Shown here: positions 12,001-21,605 of the stretch, one piece after another
Position numbering within the stretch: position 1 is the stretch's first letter
Layout: the number at the start of each line of letters is the position of its first letter
Origin: Hydractinia symbiolongicarpus
Lineage: Eukaryota > Cnidaria > Hydrozoa > Anthoathecata > Hydractiniidae
Assembly: GCF_029227915.1 (NCBI RefSeq)
Contig: NC_079878.1
Coordinates: 14,634,001-14,698,000 of the forward strand
Direction of reading: 5' to 3'
DNA length: 64,000 nucleotides
Program-made: the position numbers and the translations under genes
Notes under the pieces: model-generated
What the model saw: only the letters and a program-made list of their open reading frames with translations
Database searches by the model: none
What the model was told of the DNA's origin: nothing

Positions 12001-14532
12001 CCTAAAGGTTGGTTTTTTTAAAACCTACTTAAAAAATTAAGAGTTTTTCAGGTTGCTGGTAACTTGGTCACATAAATTAAACTTCTGCCACCATTTCTAA
12101 TAAAGTCTAATAATGCAAAACTCTTACTTCTGCCAAACCTTCCAGGTCTTTGTATTCGTAAGAACATATCACTTTGTTTGTTGTGGGATCCACCTGGTCT
12201 AAAGACGATGCTGTTATTTGAAGGATAATGGGAACTCTGTTATCACTCCAGTGGTGTTTGTAAGCATTATATCTCTAAAAATAACAAAATATAACAAGAT
12301 AACCTATGCAATTATAAGGGATTTTATTTAGTAAACTGTACATAAAAAATCACATTTAGTCATACCAGCTCTTTGACATTTTTTGATTCTGCAAATTGAG
12401 ATCTCATGCGCTGAAAAGAGATTGGTAAAAATTTTACAAAACGTCAGAATAATAGGGATCAAAATGTTTGTACATAGTTCGTATAATTCGTATCAAAAAC
12501 TTCGTATCGATTTATAAATCTTCAAAATTACAAGTTTGTGTAAAATTCATATCATTTAAAATAAAGTTTGTATGTAGTTCGTATCATTTCAAAGAAGTTT
12601 GTATAAAAATTTGCCTATACGAAGTTCTTTAATAACTATAACTGGACTATTATCTATAGCCTTTATATTGAAATTTTTTCAACAATTATAAAGTTTGTTT
12701 CGTTATACGAACTTCGTTTATTTTAATTGGATTTATTATCTAAGGTCTTTAGAGATCGTCTCCACATCATAGAAAGAAAAAATATCGCTGTGGAACGTTT
12801 AAAATTCATGAAAACGGGATTGTAGAAAGCGAAAAGATTACCATAGATCGTTTAAAAATCATGAAAACGAAATGAAATTGTAGAAAGCGAAAAGATCGCC
12901 GTAGATCGTTTAAAAATCATGAAAACGGCATCGTAGAAGCTAAGAGATCGCTGTAGATCGTTTAAAAATCATGAAAATGGCATCGTAGAGGCTAAGAGAT
13001 CGCCATAGATCATTTAAAAATCATGAAAACAGGATTGTAGAAAGCGAAAAGATCGCCGTAGATCGTGGCATCGTAGAAGCTAAGAGATCTCAGTAGATCG
13101 TTTAAAAATCATGAAAACTGGATCATATAAAGCAAAAAGATCGCCATGGATCATTTAAAAATCATGAAAACGGGATCGCAGAAGCTAAAAGATCGCCGTA
13201 GTTAAAAAACATGAAAACGGAATCGTAGAAGCTAAGAGATTGTGTAGATTGAACCTGAATACACAATTTTGCTAGTCTTTTCAAAGAAGTCAACCTCGTA
13301 TATTTTACTCCTTTTGTTTCTGGTTTCGTATTGAAATAATTATGCACAATTACGCCGGTACTTTTAAAGTTCGTTTCAAGATTATATAGCAATTTACTTC
13401 GTTCAAAGTTTGTATAATTTTATTTTGTATGATAAAAAAACTTCGTTTAAGTTCGTATCATGTATTAAAAAAGTTTGTATAAACTTTGTTTATATTTTTT
13501 ATTTTAAGACATTCGATTAACGAAACGAAGTACTTCGTAGCGTTCGTATAAGTCTACGAAAAAACATACGAACACTTTGAGATGATCCCTTACCTTTTAT
13601 CTAGTATAAAAATAAAATTTAGAAAATCTGTTAAAATTTGACTTACTAAGGCATGTGTCAGTACTTCTGCTCGATGTTCTGTTGAAAATGTCATAGAAAC
13701 TGTTTTTTTGCCCTCTTTAGCTGTAAATGTGATATATATAATTGTAGTTGTTGGTAGAGCAATTTTTAGAGATATTAAGAAATAAAAATGGCAAAATCTA
13801 CGAAATATGAAAAATATATTCTCATTCTCAGTGAGCCGTCGCCAACACCCAGGTCAGCATGTTAACACTAATTCTAAATTCGATATTAAATACTGAATTC
13901 TAAATTTTGCTTTTTTTATTTCTAAACAAATGTAGTTGCATAAAGATTTACTATGGTCAATTTGCACAGTGTCAACAAAAACAAAATATCAAAGAGCGTC
14001 AGATTACAAACCTTTCCGCACAATAATAATAAATTCATTGGAAGTTTTGGAACTTGGAGTAATGCCAAAAAAGTCTTGGTATGACCACTAAAAATTGCAA
14101 AGAGATATATAATTTACACCTGAAATATTTAAAGACATCAAGTGATTAAATTCCAACTCATACCTGATTTGTAACTTCTACAGTAGCTGGATTATAAGTG
14201 GTAACAGCTTTCGTACCAACTGAAAAAACTCTCTTATACCTAAAAAAACATGCATATATGTAGTGTTTTCAATTGCCTTAATGAAGTCATAAATAGAAAG
14301 ATAAAATCTATGAAACAACTTTTGGTCTAATCAAACAGCAATGTGAGAAAGGAAGTATGTCACAAGCTACCATGATACAATTTTGCACTTGATTTTGTTG
14401 GCCACCTTTTCTTCTTAATTACCACAAAAGGATGTACTATAAAAGAAATAAAACAAAAACTTACTTTCCACGCCAGGAATGTTTGGTCGTATAAAACGAG
14501 GCAATGTCTTCATTTCCCCATTGTGTAGCCAT
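1..14532 (-). CDS. DNAJC13: DNAJC13/RME-8, N-terminal part (runs off left edge)
   Basis: This is an endosomal DnaJ co-chaperone that works with Hsc70 in clathrin dynamics and retromer sorting. I placed 15 GT-AG exons with continuous phase: 14532-14465, 14239-14164, 14087-14012, 13720-13647, 12410-12366, 12274-12128, 6983-6930, 5886-5804, 5711-5652, 5569-5506, 5425-5330, 4987-4810, 861-637, 519-414 and 190-91. They encode 484 residues, collinear with the start of animal RME-8 (about 2,240 residues in human). Diagnostic stretches are [19 protein letters not shown] (exons 1-2), [11 protein letters not shown] (exon 6), [14 protein letters not shown] (exon 11), [17 protein letters not shown] (exon 13) and [18 protein letters not shown] (exon 14). 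K17, W20, Y24 and R26, which I recall as the phosphoinositide-binding residues of human RME-8, are all present. The ATG at 14532 matches the family start. The J domain and C-terminal repeats lie outside the window. Introns are unusually large where transposons sit: 5.1 kb after exon 6 and 3.9 kb after exon 12. Confidence 0.97.
1110..2679. mobile_element. TTAA-flanked DNA transposon with long terminal inverted repeats
   Basis: The left end AGGGGGAACTACA continues into a block containing TTATTTTTTGATATATTG. The right end carries the same sequence inverted (2640-2679), giving an imperfect inverted repeat of about 43 bp. TTAA flanks both ends (1106-1109 and 2680-2683), the target duplication typical of piggyBac-type and related cut-and-paste elements. 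It lies in DNAJC13 intron 12. No transposase is recognisable. An 82-codon plus-strand ORF at 1147-1395 overlaps the left repeat and has no convincing homology, so this is probably a non-autonomous element. Confidence 0.82.
3019..4090 (-). pseudogene. Degenerate LINE reverse transcriptase (jockey/CR1-like)
   Basis: Minus-strand pieces in several frames read as a non-LTR retrotransposon. At about 4090-3840 there is a stretch like [19 protein letters not shown], matching the RT 'YRPISVLP' block. At about 3740-3660 there is a [11 protein letters not shown] block. At about 3560-3530 there is YADES, the decayed YADD catalytic box. At 3480-3390 there is [20 protein letters not shown] (the 'N.LLLN..KT' block). 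At 3216-3019 there is the C-terminal block with LHNKIPSCK. Frameshifts and stops break the ORF. It lies in DNAJC13 intron 12 in the same orientation as the gene. The exact ends are not visible. Confidence 0.75.
5080..5130 (+). repeat. Short dispersed repeat, CTAGCCATTAATCAGTG type
   Basis: A block of about 45 bp beginning CTAGCCATTAATCAGTG and ending TGTATCTTTAAAGTG occurs here. It is repeated at about 7066-7102 and, split by a transposon, at 7117-7126 plus 7850-7886. It is useful mainly because the uninterrupted copies show the pre-insertion site of the element at 7127-7849. No coding content. Confidence 0.6.
5963..6626 (+). repeat. Dispersed repeat family 'TCGATAAGGCCCG' (copy 1)
   Basis: The left end reads TATCGATAAGGCCCGTGG and the right end ACAGACAGACGGAAGTA followed by TATTATTATAAAA. 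Shared internal blocks include a run over CTTACCCAAATTGGTC, CCCTAGTTACCCAC, GACGTCA motifs, and a region over TTTCAAGTTATTT-like text. Related copies are at 24844-25141, 25142-27001 and 30612-30782. No protein-coding region was seen. It looks like a non-autonomous element, but the class is unresolved. It sits in DNAJC13 intron 7. Confidence 0.7.
6636..6822 (+). mobile_element. LINE 3' end with (GAT)n tail, copy 1
   Basis: About 185 bp begin AGGCAGACCGAGAAAGACTT and end CGTTAAGCCGAGAATGATGATG. They closely match the 3' ends of the LINE copies at 16167-17404 and (inverted) 52034-52742. Severe 5' truncation plus a short tandem GAT tail is typical of target-primed reverse transcription. It abuts the right end of the dispersed repeat at 5963-6626. 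Confidence 0.85.
7127..7849. mobile_element. piggyBac-like MITE (CCCTAT ends, TTAA target), copy 1
   Basis: The ends are CCCTAT on the left and ATAGGG on the right, with TTAA at 7123-7126 and 7850-7853. The inverted right end reads CCCTATTCGGTCCGGGG. The unoccupied sequence CATTAATCAG is visible in the neighbouring repeats at about 5088 and 7073, which supports TTAA duplication directly. A second copy is at 9861-10214 and shares blocks such as CTAGAACTAAAGTAATTGAA. No transposase is present. It lies in DNAJC13 intron 6. Confidence 0.85.
8690..8900. repeat. Degenerate AGCTAGC-rich stretch in DNAJC13 intron 6
   Basis: About 200 bp contain many copies of GCTAGC/TAGCTAGC joined by ATAAAACTA-like spacers. 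It appears to be a decayed low-complexity tandem array. Apart from this and the two MITEs, I see only AT-rich non-coding sequence in 7850-12127. Confidence 0.5.
9861..10214. mobile_element. piggyBac-like MITE, copy 2 (shorter)
   Basis: It is flanked by TTAA at 9857-9860 and 10215-10218. The left end reads GCCTATTTGGTCCAGGGGG and the right end AAATAGGG. Internal blocks are shared with 7127-7849 (CTAGAACTAAAGTAATTGAA and CAAGCTTTTGATGA, among others), so this is an internally deleted sibling. The first base of the left end (G instead of C) has mutated. Same intron of DNAJC13. Confidence 0.75.
10643..10960 (+). CDS. Unrecognised small ORF (105 aa) in DNAJC13 intron
   Basis: The ORF has a Lys/Arg/Ser-rich centre ([20 protein letters not shown]) followed by an acidic/serine stretch and a hydrophobic low-complexity tail. 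I do not recognise it. It lies antisense to DNAJC13 in a transposon-rich intron. More poorly coding plus-strand sequence follows to about 11480. It may be part of an old element ORF, or chance. Confidence 0.2.
   Translation: MTCENLCIYLAMCHAIGNLIIKLWKYSYKSNPSCSSRKRKRSSTLNLTLPAKKRLFGVSKGMWFDDVGENTPSLKSSASRKKSLNGEKIVAAMNVYIFVYLYLYF
12454..13590. mobile_element. Inverted-repeat element carrying a minisatellite
   Basis: The left end reads AGGGATCAAAATGTTTGTA. The right end, inverted, reads AGGGATCATCTCAAAGTGTT, and both ends continue into blocks rich in TTCGTAT / ATACGAA that face each other. The centre (about 12765-13250) is a tandem array. No transposase was seen. It sits in DNAJC13 intron 4, close to the exon at 12410. 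A target duplication is not clear. Confidence 0.65.
12765..13250. repeat. Minisatellite, about 52-62 bp unit, roughly 8 copies
   Basis: Repeated units contain GATCGTTTAAAAATCATGAA, then AACGG, then GTAGAAGC, then GAGATCGC. Units differ by small indels and substitutions. The array is the core of the inverted-repeat element at 12454-13590 and has no coding potential. Confidence 0.85.
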
Positions 14533-15119
14533 TTTAGCTAAGCAGTTCCTACTGAAGTAACCTCATTAACAATGTTTCTTTATTTACACCTGAAATTAAG
14601 AGGCAATGACCTATTTAGAAAAAATCATTATACATTATTTAAACTATTGCCCAAAAAAAGTAATTAAATTTCTTACATAATAAAGTGTTGCGTTTGTTAT
14701 TCAATAATTAAATCACTTAAAATATTTTATTTACAGAGTTTTAATTTAATCGTTACAAAACCTGAAGTGCAAAACAATTCTAGTGATTTTTTAAGAAAAG
14801 AGAACATATATTATTTGATACTAAAGACTGTTTACATTGTTTCACTGTGTTTCATGTTTGAGACAAGTGTGGGACATAAGTCTTTAACCTACCAAGTATC
14901 TGCACTAGTATTTTACTATTAACTTCCCTCTCTCTAAAATCTGAACAAGAAAACTATTTCAAGTTGAACACTTGTTCCAAGTAAAGTCTGGATACATTGA
15001 AAAGGTTTAAGGCAAATGTTTTTTAGCTTGTTTGTTTTCCAGTACGCAAATCTTAATTTGCTTTCTTTAACTGCTATAAAAACTGCTGTAAAAGCAAATG
15101 CGTTTTGTAAACACAATGA
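14533..15119. other. 5' flank of DNAJC13
   Basis: This AT-rich sequence lies upstream of the DNAJC13 start codon and should contain its 5' UTR and promoter. I see no clear TATA box or coding ORF. The other side (15120 onward) is a transposon. Confidence 0.4.
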
Positions 15120-16164
15120 CAGGGTACCCACTCTTTCTTAATAATTTTTTAATACAATTTGAGAGATTTGAGGAGCATTGAGAAGGTTTTTGACAGATTT
15201 GTAGGAGATTTTGATGTCAAAAATAAGGAAAATTGGGGAGATATTGAATTTTATGACCAAAATGATGAGAAATGATGAGCTTACTACTGACAGTAATGGA
15301 CAAAAAGTATATTTGTTATCAGGGAGAAAATAACTACACAATACAACAAGTTTTTAAAATGCACGATGCTATACCGACATTATCTACATCATTTTTTTAC
15401 TTTGAATGTGTGAAATCATCAGCTTACAAAAAATGCTTGTAACATACAAGTTTTATGTTTATATCACTATCAAAGCAACAACATAACTATCTAATCTGCT
15501 AATAAGAGGGTTGAAATAGACGAAGAGGCATAATATATAATTTATTCAATGTAGATACTGTAACTTAGAACATTATTAGTAAAAGTAAGGATTGAACAAA
15601 AGCCTTATTCTTTGAATGGCTTGAATGATCTTGGTGAGTGAAGCATTACGGCAGACCATAGAGTATAATACTATACATAAAGAACTGAAAAAAGAACATG
15701 TCTAACAGAAGAAGAGTATTCAAACATTTCAGATTGTGCCCTCTTTATTCCTTTTCAACTCCTCAATCTTTTCTGCAGAAGTGATATTCATTGTGTATGC
15801 TAAGAGGTTGTTGCTATTATTGTTATCTATTGTTATTATTGAAAAAGCAATAATGTAGTTATCTACCACAAGTAAAACTGGATTGGATGAAATCAACTTC
15901 ATTCACATAAGTGGATATTTTTATGATGTATGAATATAGACACACAAGGCATTCCAACTCTAATTTAGGAAGACTTTTACTCACTGAACAATTTGTTAGA
16001 ATGATCTAAATTGAACAATGAAGAACATTACACTATCATAAATATTTTTTTAGGAGAAATGAGAAAAAATCTCTATTTCTCAAATTTATTTAAGAGAATT
16101 TGGAGCATTTAGACTCATTTTCAATTTGTAGGAGATTTGAGGAGTTTTGAGGTGTGGGAACCCT
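15120..16164. mobile_element. hAT-like non-autonomous element (CAGGG ends)
   Basis: The left end is CAGGGTACCCAC. The right end is GTGGGAACCCTG, that is CAGGGTTCCCAC inverted. GAGATTTGAGGAG-type blocks lie near both ends. CAGGG termini are typical of hAT elements. The flanks share AATGA, but a clean 8-bp duplication is not visible. No transposase ORF was found. A LINE fragment begins right after its right end. Confidence 0.6.
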
Positions 16165-16166
16165 GA

Positions 16167-17404
16167 ATGAATTGTTTAAATAAAAAAGAAATCAATAGCA
16201 AGTGGATTACAGTGCTCCAAGACTACAGCTGCCACTCCTTCAACTTAATTAGTTGTTCCACGGGCAAAGTCGATAGTAGCTTATGGTCGGTCAATCAGCG
16301 AAATAAAAATAATTACGTCAAGATGGTAGAGTCTATGTACAGCAATGCTAGAAGTCGTGTCAGGATTATCGATTCACTTAGTAATGAATTTAGTCTAAAT
16401 GTTGGTGTACATCAGGGTTCTGTACTTAGTCCTTTGTTGTTTGTTCTAGTCTTAGAAGCTCTGTCGATGGAGTTCAGAACAGGTTGTGCATGGGAGTTAT
16501 TGTATGCAGATGATTTGGTTCTCATAGCAGAGTCGATGGAAGAATAATTTGAAAAGTTTGAGAAGTGGAAGAAAGGACTAGAAGAGAAAGGGCTAAGGGT
16601 GAACACAGCAAAGACTAAAGTCATGATTAGTAGCATTGCATTCAGACTTGCAAGCATTGGGTACAAAAGAAGTGCAGTAGTATTGGTGGAAGGTTAAGAG
16701 CTGACATTCAGTTTGTATGCAAGCGTTGGAAAGGTGAGATTATAGAGAATAAAGTATTTCCAGCTTCAATGATGTACAACAGTGGCTCGTTAGAGATAGT
16801 TGAGAACTTCTGTTACTTAGGTGATATGTTGGGCAGTGAAGGGGGTGTTGAAAGAAGTGTTACTTGCAGGATAGGTTCTGCTTGGAAAAAGTTCAGAGAG
16901 TTACTTGCTTTGTTGACTAGCAAAGTCTTGTCAATTGAGTTAGAAGGTAGGTTGTATGAGGCCTGTGTAAGAAGTGTTATGTTGTACGGTAGTGAGACAT
17001 GGGCAGTGAAGCAGGAAGATCCTGACCGTTTAGAAAGGAATGATATAAGAATGGTTAGGTGGATGTGTAACGCCAGTCTGAGAGACAGAAAGAGTTCAGA
17101 TGAGCTAAGAAGCAGGCTAAATATCCGTAGAATTAAAGATGTTATCCAGATAAGAGGATTGAATTGGTTGGGGCAATTAATTGGGTAAGAAAGTGAAGAG
17201 ACTTGATAGTTCCTGGGGCAAAGCCCAGAGGCAGACCGAGAAAGACTTGGCAGGAGGTTATAAGGATAGACATCATACAGAGGAAGGTGAGTTTAGATCT
17301 AACACAGTCTAGATCAGATTGGAAGAGGGTCATTAATATACCCCATCCAACCCATGCTAGCATCGTAAATGGACGTTAAGCCGAGAATGATGATGATGAT
17401 GAAG
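16167..17404 (+). pseudogene. 5'-truncated LINE with RT and C-terminal domain, copy 2
   Basis: The first ORF piece (16167-16547) carries the RT blocks VGVHQGSVLSPLLFVLVLEA and LLYADDLVLIA, so the YADD catalytic box is intact. A stop (TAA) follows ESMEE, and the next block, WKKGLEEKGLRVNTAKTKVM, is in the same frame beyond it. A later piece (16769-17188) holds the C-terminal region with NFCYLGDMLG, LYGSETWAVKQED and RMVRWMCNASLRDRKSS. The 3' end is the shared tail ending CGTTAAGCCGAGAATGATG and a short GAT array. Clade assignment (RTE-like or CR1-like) needs a phylogeny. Confidence 0.88.
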
Positions 17405-17709
17405 AATGTATGGTCGGAACAACAACAAACAAGAATAATAAAAAATAACAACAGAGGAGGGTGTTACGATAACCATTTTTTCTATGTATTTTTGCATAAT
17501 GCACGCAGTTTATATTTTTTTGTTGCCAAAGAAAAAGGAAAGTTGTCTCACTAAAAAAAAGTAACTAGTTCTTAAGGTGAAAAGATAAAGTACTTGCATT
17601 TGTGAAGAAAATAAATTTTAAAATTTCACAAATTTACAAATAATAAGTTCGAAATTGCAATAAAATGGGATACAAAAAAGATACGCCAACTGTTTTTACT
17701 AAAAGATCA

Positions 17710-17930
17710 AAATAAATACCCTTCTTGCATTAGTTATGAAGAAACGTGTACCACTTGCAATACACCTTACATTGGCGAAACAAGACGCTGTGATTCGTTG
17801 GAATGAGCATAATAATCCAACTAAGAATTCCGAACCAGTCAACCATATTTACCATAATCCTGATCATCAGTTTAGTTGGAAAATTCATACTTTTTGTAAA
17901 GTTGGAAAACTCATACTTTTGTAAAAATAC
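17710..17930 (+). pseudogene. Penelope-like GIY-YIG endonuclease fragment, copy 1
   Basis: One frame reads YEETCTTCNTPYIGETRR, containing the CxxC and YIGET motifs of the GIY-YIG nuclease of Penelope-like elements. After a frameshift the adjacent frame reads RWNEHNNPTKNSEPVNHIYH and DHQFSWKI, the conserved SEP-H-N-H-W block. The nuclease is broken by this frameshift, and no RT domain remains upstream. A copy of the same C-terminal region is at 48853-49074. Confidence 0.75.
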
Positions 17931-18399
17931 ATTTACATTAAAATTTATTACATCTATGTATGCACTGAGGATGGTTTTTATATTTTACTTTTTACCACAT
18001 ACTTGTATTGCTTTGAAAGTTATACAGTAAGTTATGCTTGCACTGTTTCACAATTTATACAGCAAGTTATTTTTCTCCCACTTAAAATAATAAAACAAAC
18101 AATTTTAGTGTTCTTTTAATGTTTTTTGCGCAGTTTTATAGGAAATCTAAATTTAAGTGGAAATTCTTATTACTATGGTTTAGTTGATAATATTTAAAGT
18201 TTTTTGAAGCATTAAAATCATTTACTTAAAATTCATAACAAGGGTGTTATGACAATCTTATTCTACCTTGTTTTCATTATTTTTCTTAAATGGTATGGAC
18301 TAAAAGTCTTGCTGTATTACAGTTTGGCTGGTGTAATTTTAAACAAGGGAGGGTATTATGACAATAATAATCTGTCTTGTTTTCCACTTGGATTATATC

Positions 18400-20090
18400 T
18401 ATTTTAGCGAAAGTAACTGTTTTAACCACGTAACTTTGATCTCTGTACAAATGATTTTTTTAAAAAAAATAATTCAACATGATATACTAGCCGTCTAAGC
18501 AATAAAATGAAAAAATAATATATTAGCAGCAGGTGTGTGCATGATTTCTTTTATTTCAAATTTAAAAGAATTAATTTCAACAAACAGGTTGTAAAAATTA
18601 TTGATCTATAACATGTCGACCTAGGCGGGGTATGATGCTCAAGTGAGTATATTACCAACCTTGTTCTCAACAATCTTTGGGGACGAGGTTGCCTAAGTTA
18701 ATCAGTAGATGGATATTTTTTTTTATTAAAAAATATTAAAAAATCAATAGAAAAATACTACTTTAATTCATCCCACGATACAGAAAGAGCAAGAAATTAC
18801 TGTCTAATTAAAGTTTGTTTTCATTTTTCCAATATGTAAAGCAAACATCAATGTAGGCTAGTAAACTAAACTCATCATTTTCCCCTTTTGTGTTGACGCA
18901 CTAAAATAAGCAGGGTTACAAAAACAGGACAGACATAGAAGCGAGAGACCACTTCCATGATTAGACCTTTTAAAAGCATACATCATACATTAATGTCAAA
19001 CGAAACCCTTATAATTCACCATTTTTAGCGTCAACAAATAACTGCTGTGGCTATATTTGCACTTATTAGAATACTGTGGCAGCTTCTAAATTTTTAAACT
19101 TAACAAAACACAAACAATGTTTTAGCTACCTCATAAATAAAAAATATTATTTTTACCGGAGAAAAGCAAAGAAAAATAAGAAATAAAATAATTATAGTTA
19201 ATTGCGTAAATATTAAAGTTCAACGCAGAAAAAACCACATTTTATTAAATATATTTTAGCGTTTTCTGCAATGATTTAATAATGCAGTTGAAGTGCAAAA
19301 CTAACTGTTTCTTTACTAAGAATTTGTTGTTTGTACATTGCCGTAGGAGGCAACTGAACTATGCTCTGGAAAAACAAATACTTTTTTCCGTTGTTATATC
19401 TTAGGCTCTTTTTTACATGTCTAATCATACAAGGCCTAGGGACTTTTTAAGTGTGATTTTACCACGTCAAATAATTGCCAACCAAAAGTACATGTTTTAA
19501 GAATATGTTGGTAATTAACTCAGCAAGTACAGAGTGCCGTCTTAAATTACAAAGGTTGTACAGCCCTTAATCCTATTCGTGCTTGAGGGGAGGGGTGATG
19601 CAGCCCCCTCTCCCTTCCCTCTTCAACTTTTTCCCTAACCTTTTATGGGCTTATAGTCACACCTTGATATTTTGTTACTTATATTTGCCTTCCAAAAGAT
19701 ATCTTTTTGAAATAAAAAACCTTTTCACATAAAATGTGTGGCATGTTAAATAATTAGTAATTTTCAACCTTTGTCTCGAATAAAGGTCCCTTGAAATAAA
19801 AATCATGCGCAACTTGCGTGTCAAATAAAAAGTCCTTTGAAATAAAAATCATGCATATTTTATTTTTCCTTTGATTGCTCAGCTATGGAAGAACATATGC
19901 AGAATAATTTCTATTTTTTAAAAAAAATAATCGTTCTTAAAGAAGTTTAAGTATTGTCCCTAGAGAGCTCTTGTTTCACTTTGCCACGTGAAGGTATCTG
20001 TTCTGGCTATAACAGTCAGTAATAATGAAAGCACTACTGAAATATTACATAACAGGGTCACATGCTACTAAAAAAGAAAAGTGGCAATAA
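18400..20090 (-). mobile_element. DNA element 'copy A' (uninterrupted)
   Basis: This region is the reverse complement of most of 50569-52936 apart from the LINE inserted there. Shared blocks include CTAGCCGTCTAAGCAATAAA, GCAGCAGGTGTGTGCATGAT, TTTCAACAAACAGGTTGTAA and, at the right end, CAGGGTCACATGC. The right end (about 20045-20085) matches the inverted-repeat terminus of copy B. The left end has diverged and its boundary is uncertain. No coding region was seen, so it is probably a non-autonomous DNA transposon. Confidence 0.75.
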
Positions 20091-20209
20091 AAAAGATCCT
20101 ACTAATTATCTCCATTCTGCCAATTCCTATGAACATTTTTGAAAAGTGCATAGGCAAATTTCTCATTTTATTTCTGAACACAACTTCCTAAATGACAGAC
20201 AGTCCGAAT

Positions 20210-20329
20210 TGTTATATTTATATTAACATATTGTGTTTTATATTTTAGGCTTACAAAAATAATATAACCGTAGCGGTGTTTTTATCCGCACAAAGCCACT
20301 CTGTGTCTTAATAGTTACCCAACTTTTCA
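20210..20329 (+). repeat. 5' LTR of the copia-like element
   Basis: It is 120 bp, begins TGTTATATTTATATTAACAT and ends TTACCCAACTTTTCA. It contains GAGCCACTCTGTGTCTT-like sequence shared with the 3' LTR. LTRs of about 120 bp are short for the superfamily. Confidence 0.8.
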
Positions 20330-20394
20330 TGGAAGGGGTACACGCAATAATAGCAGTAATTTATTACTGAAGTGTACATCCTGTGTAAAAATTC

Positions 20395-20586
<192 letters not shown>

Positions 20587-20601
20587 ACAACACCTAAATG
20601 T

Positions 20602-20895
20602 TCTAAAGACTGAACTGGATTTTACTTTGTTCTAAAGATTGAATTACATTTTACTTTGTTCAAAGACTGAACTGGATTTCACTTTGTTCTAAAGAATGAT
20701 CTACATTTTACTTTGTTCAAAGACTGAACTGGATTTTACTTTGTTCAAAGACTAAACTGGATTTCACTTTGTTCAAAGACTGAACTAGATTTTACTTTGT
20801 TCTAAAGACTGAACTAGATTTTACTTTGTTCAAAGACTAAACTGGATTTTACTTTGTTCAAAGACTGAACTAGATTTTACTTTGTTTTAAAGACT
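20602..20895. repeat. 28-bp minisatellite in the copia leader, about 10 copies
   Basis: Units read AAAGACTGAACTGGATTTTA followed by CTTTGTTC, with few substitutions. The array ends just before the gag start codon at 20915, so the untranslated leader of this retrotransposon copy is made of two stacked tandem arrays. Confidence 0.93.
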
Positions 20896-20914
20896 GAGCA
20901 TTCGTTAAATAATA

Positions 20915-21555
20915 ATGGCTTCCAAAAAGAAGACCCTGCCGAAAGTTCAAGACGAAATATCATATACAACAATTAAGATGTGGAAACTTGTTACTTTTGT
21001 TGATAGAACAGAAGAAGGCATCGTTGTACTGATAAACTCCTTAAAAAAATGTAAAGGCAGAAAAAGCGGTTTTTGACCTGACTGCTGCGCATTGCATGTT
21101 GATAATGGCTTAGATATTCTACTTGAAAAGCTAATGTTGAATTTAAGAGCGCGAAAATTGACAAAGCTTATAATGCATACTCGAAATTTATTTTGTTTTA
21201 AAAAGTGGAAAACATTTCTATGAATGACTATATTGTTGAGTTCGAACACTTGTATAGCTTGTATGACCATGACATGAAATTACCAGATACAATTTTAGCA
21301 TTCAAAGTACTTGATGGTGCAAATCTTAGAGATGATGAAAGAAAACTTGCCCTCGCAGATGCCAATGATTTAAACACAGACACAATGAGATCAAAAATTG
21401 TAAAGTCTGGCAGCAGTGGCAGAAAAGAAAAGATGAATCCAATGAACAAACATGGTGAATTTTCGCGTTGTGTTTGGTGTGATTTTAAGATGCATTGGGC
21501 CAATCAATGTCCACATGCAGCTCAGAGAAACATTACATTAACATTAATAGTTTAG
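20915..21555 (+). pseudogene. copia gag with zinc knuckle (frameshifted)
   Basis: It starts MASKKKTLPKVQDEISYTTI, typical of copia gag N-termini. A frameshift and stop follow near 21075. The main piece (21205-21555) carries the conserved EFEHLYSLYDHDMKLPDT block and then a CX2CX4HX4C zinc knuckle (CVWCDFKMHWANQC) at about 21468-21512. A protease-like motif, VIDTACTKTVAGGKW, follows at about 21666. Confidence 0.8.
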
Positions 21556-21605
21556 AACAAGAAGGAGAACTTTGTGAAGAGGCTGAATTGTACTTATAAG
21601 TAGTG

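Noticed and set aside
12765-13250. CRISPR-like array
   Set aside because: Repeats are continuous with no unique spacers, and the genome is eukaryotic; it is a minisatellite.
15111-16172. 8-bp hAT target duplication around the CAGGG element
   Set aside because: Only AATGA is shared between the flanks, and not in the right register for 8 bp.
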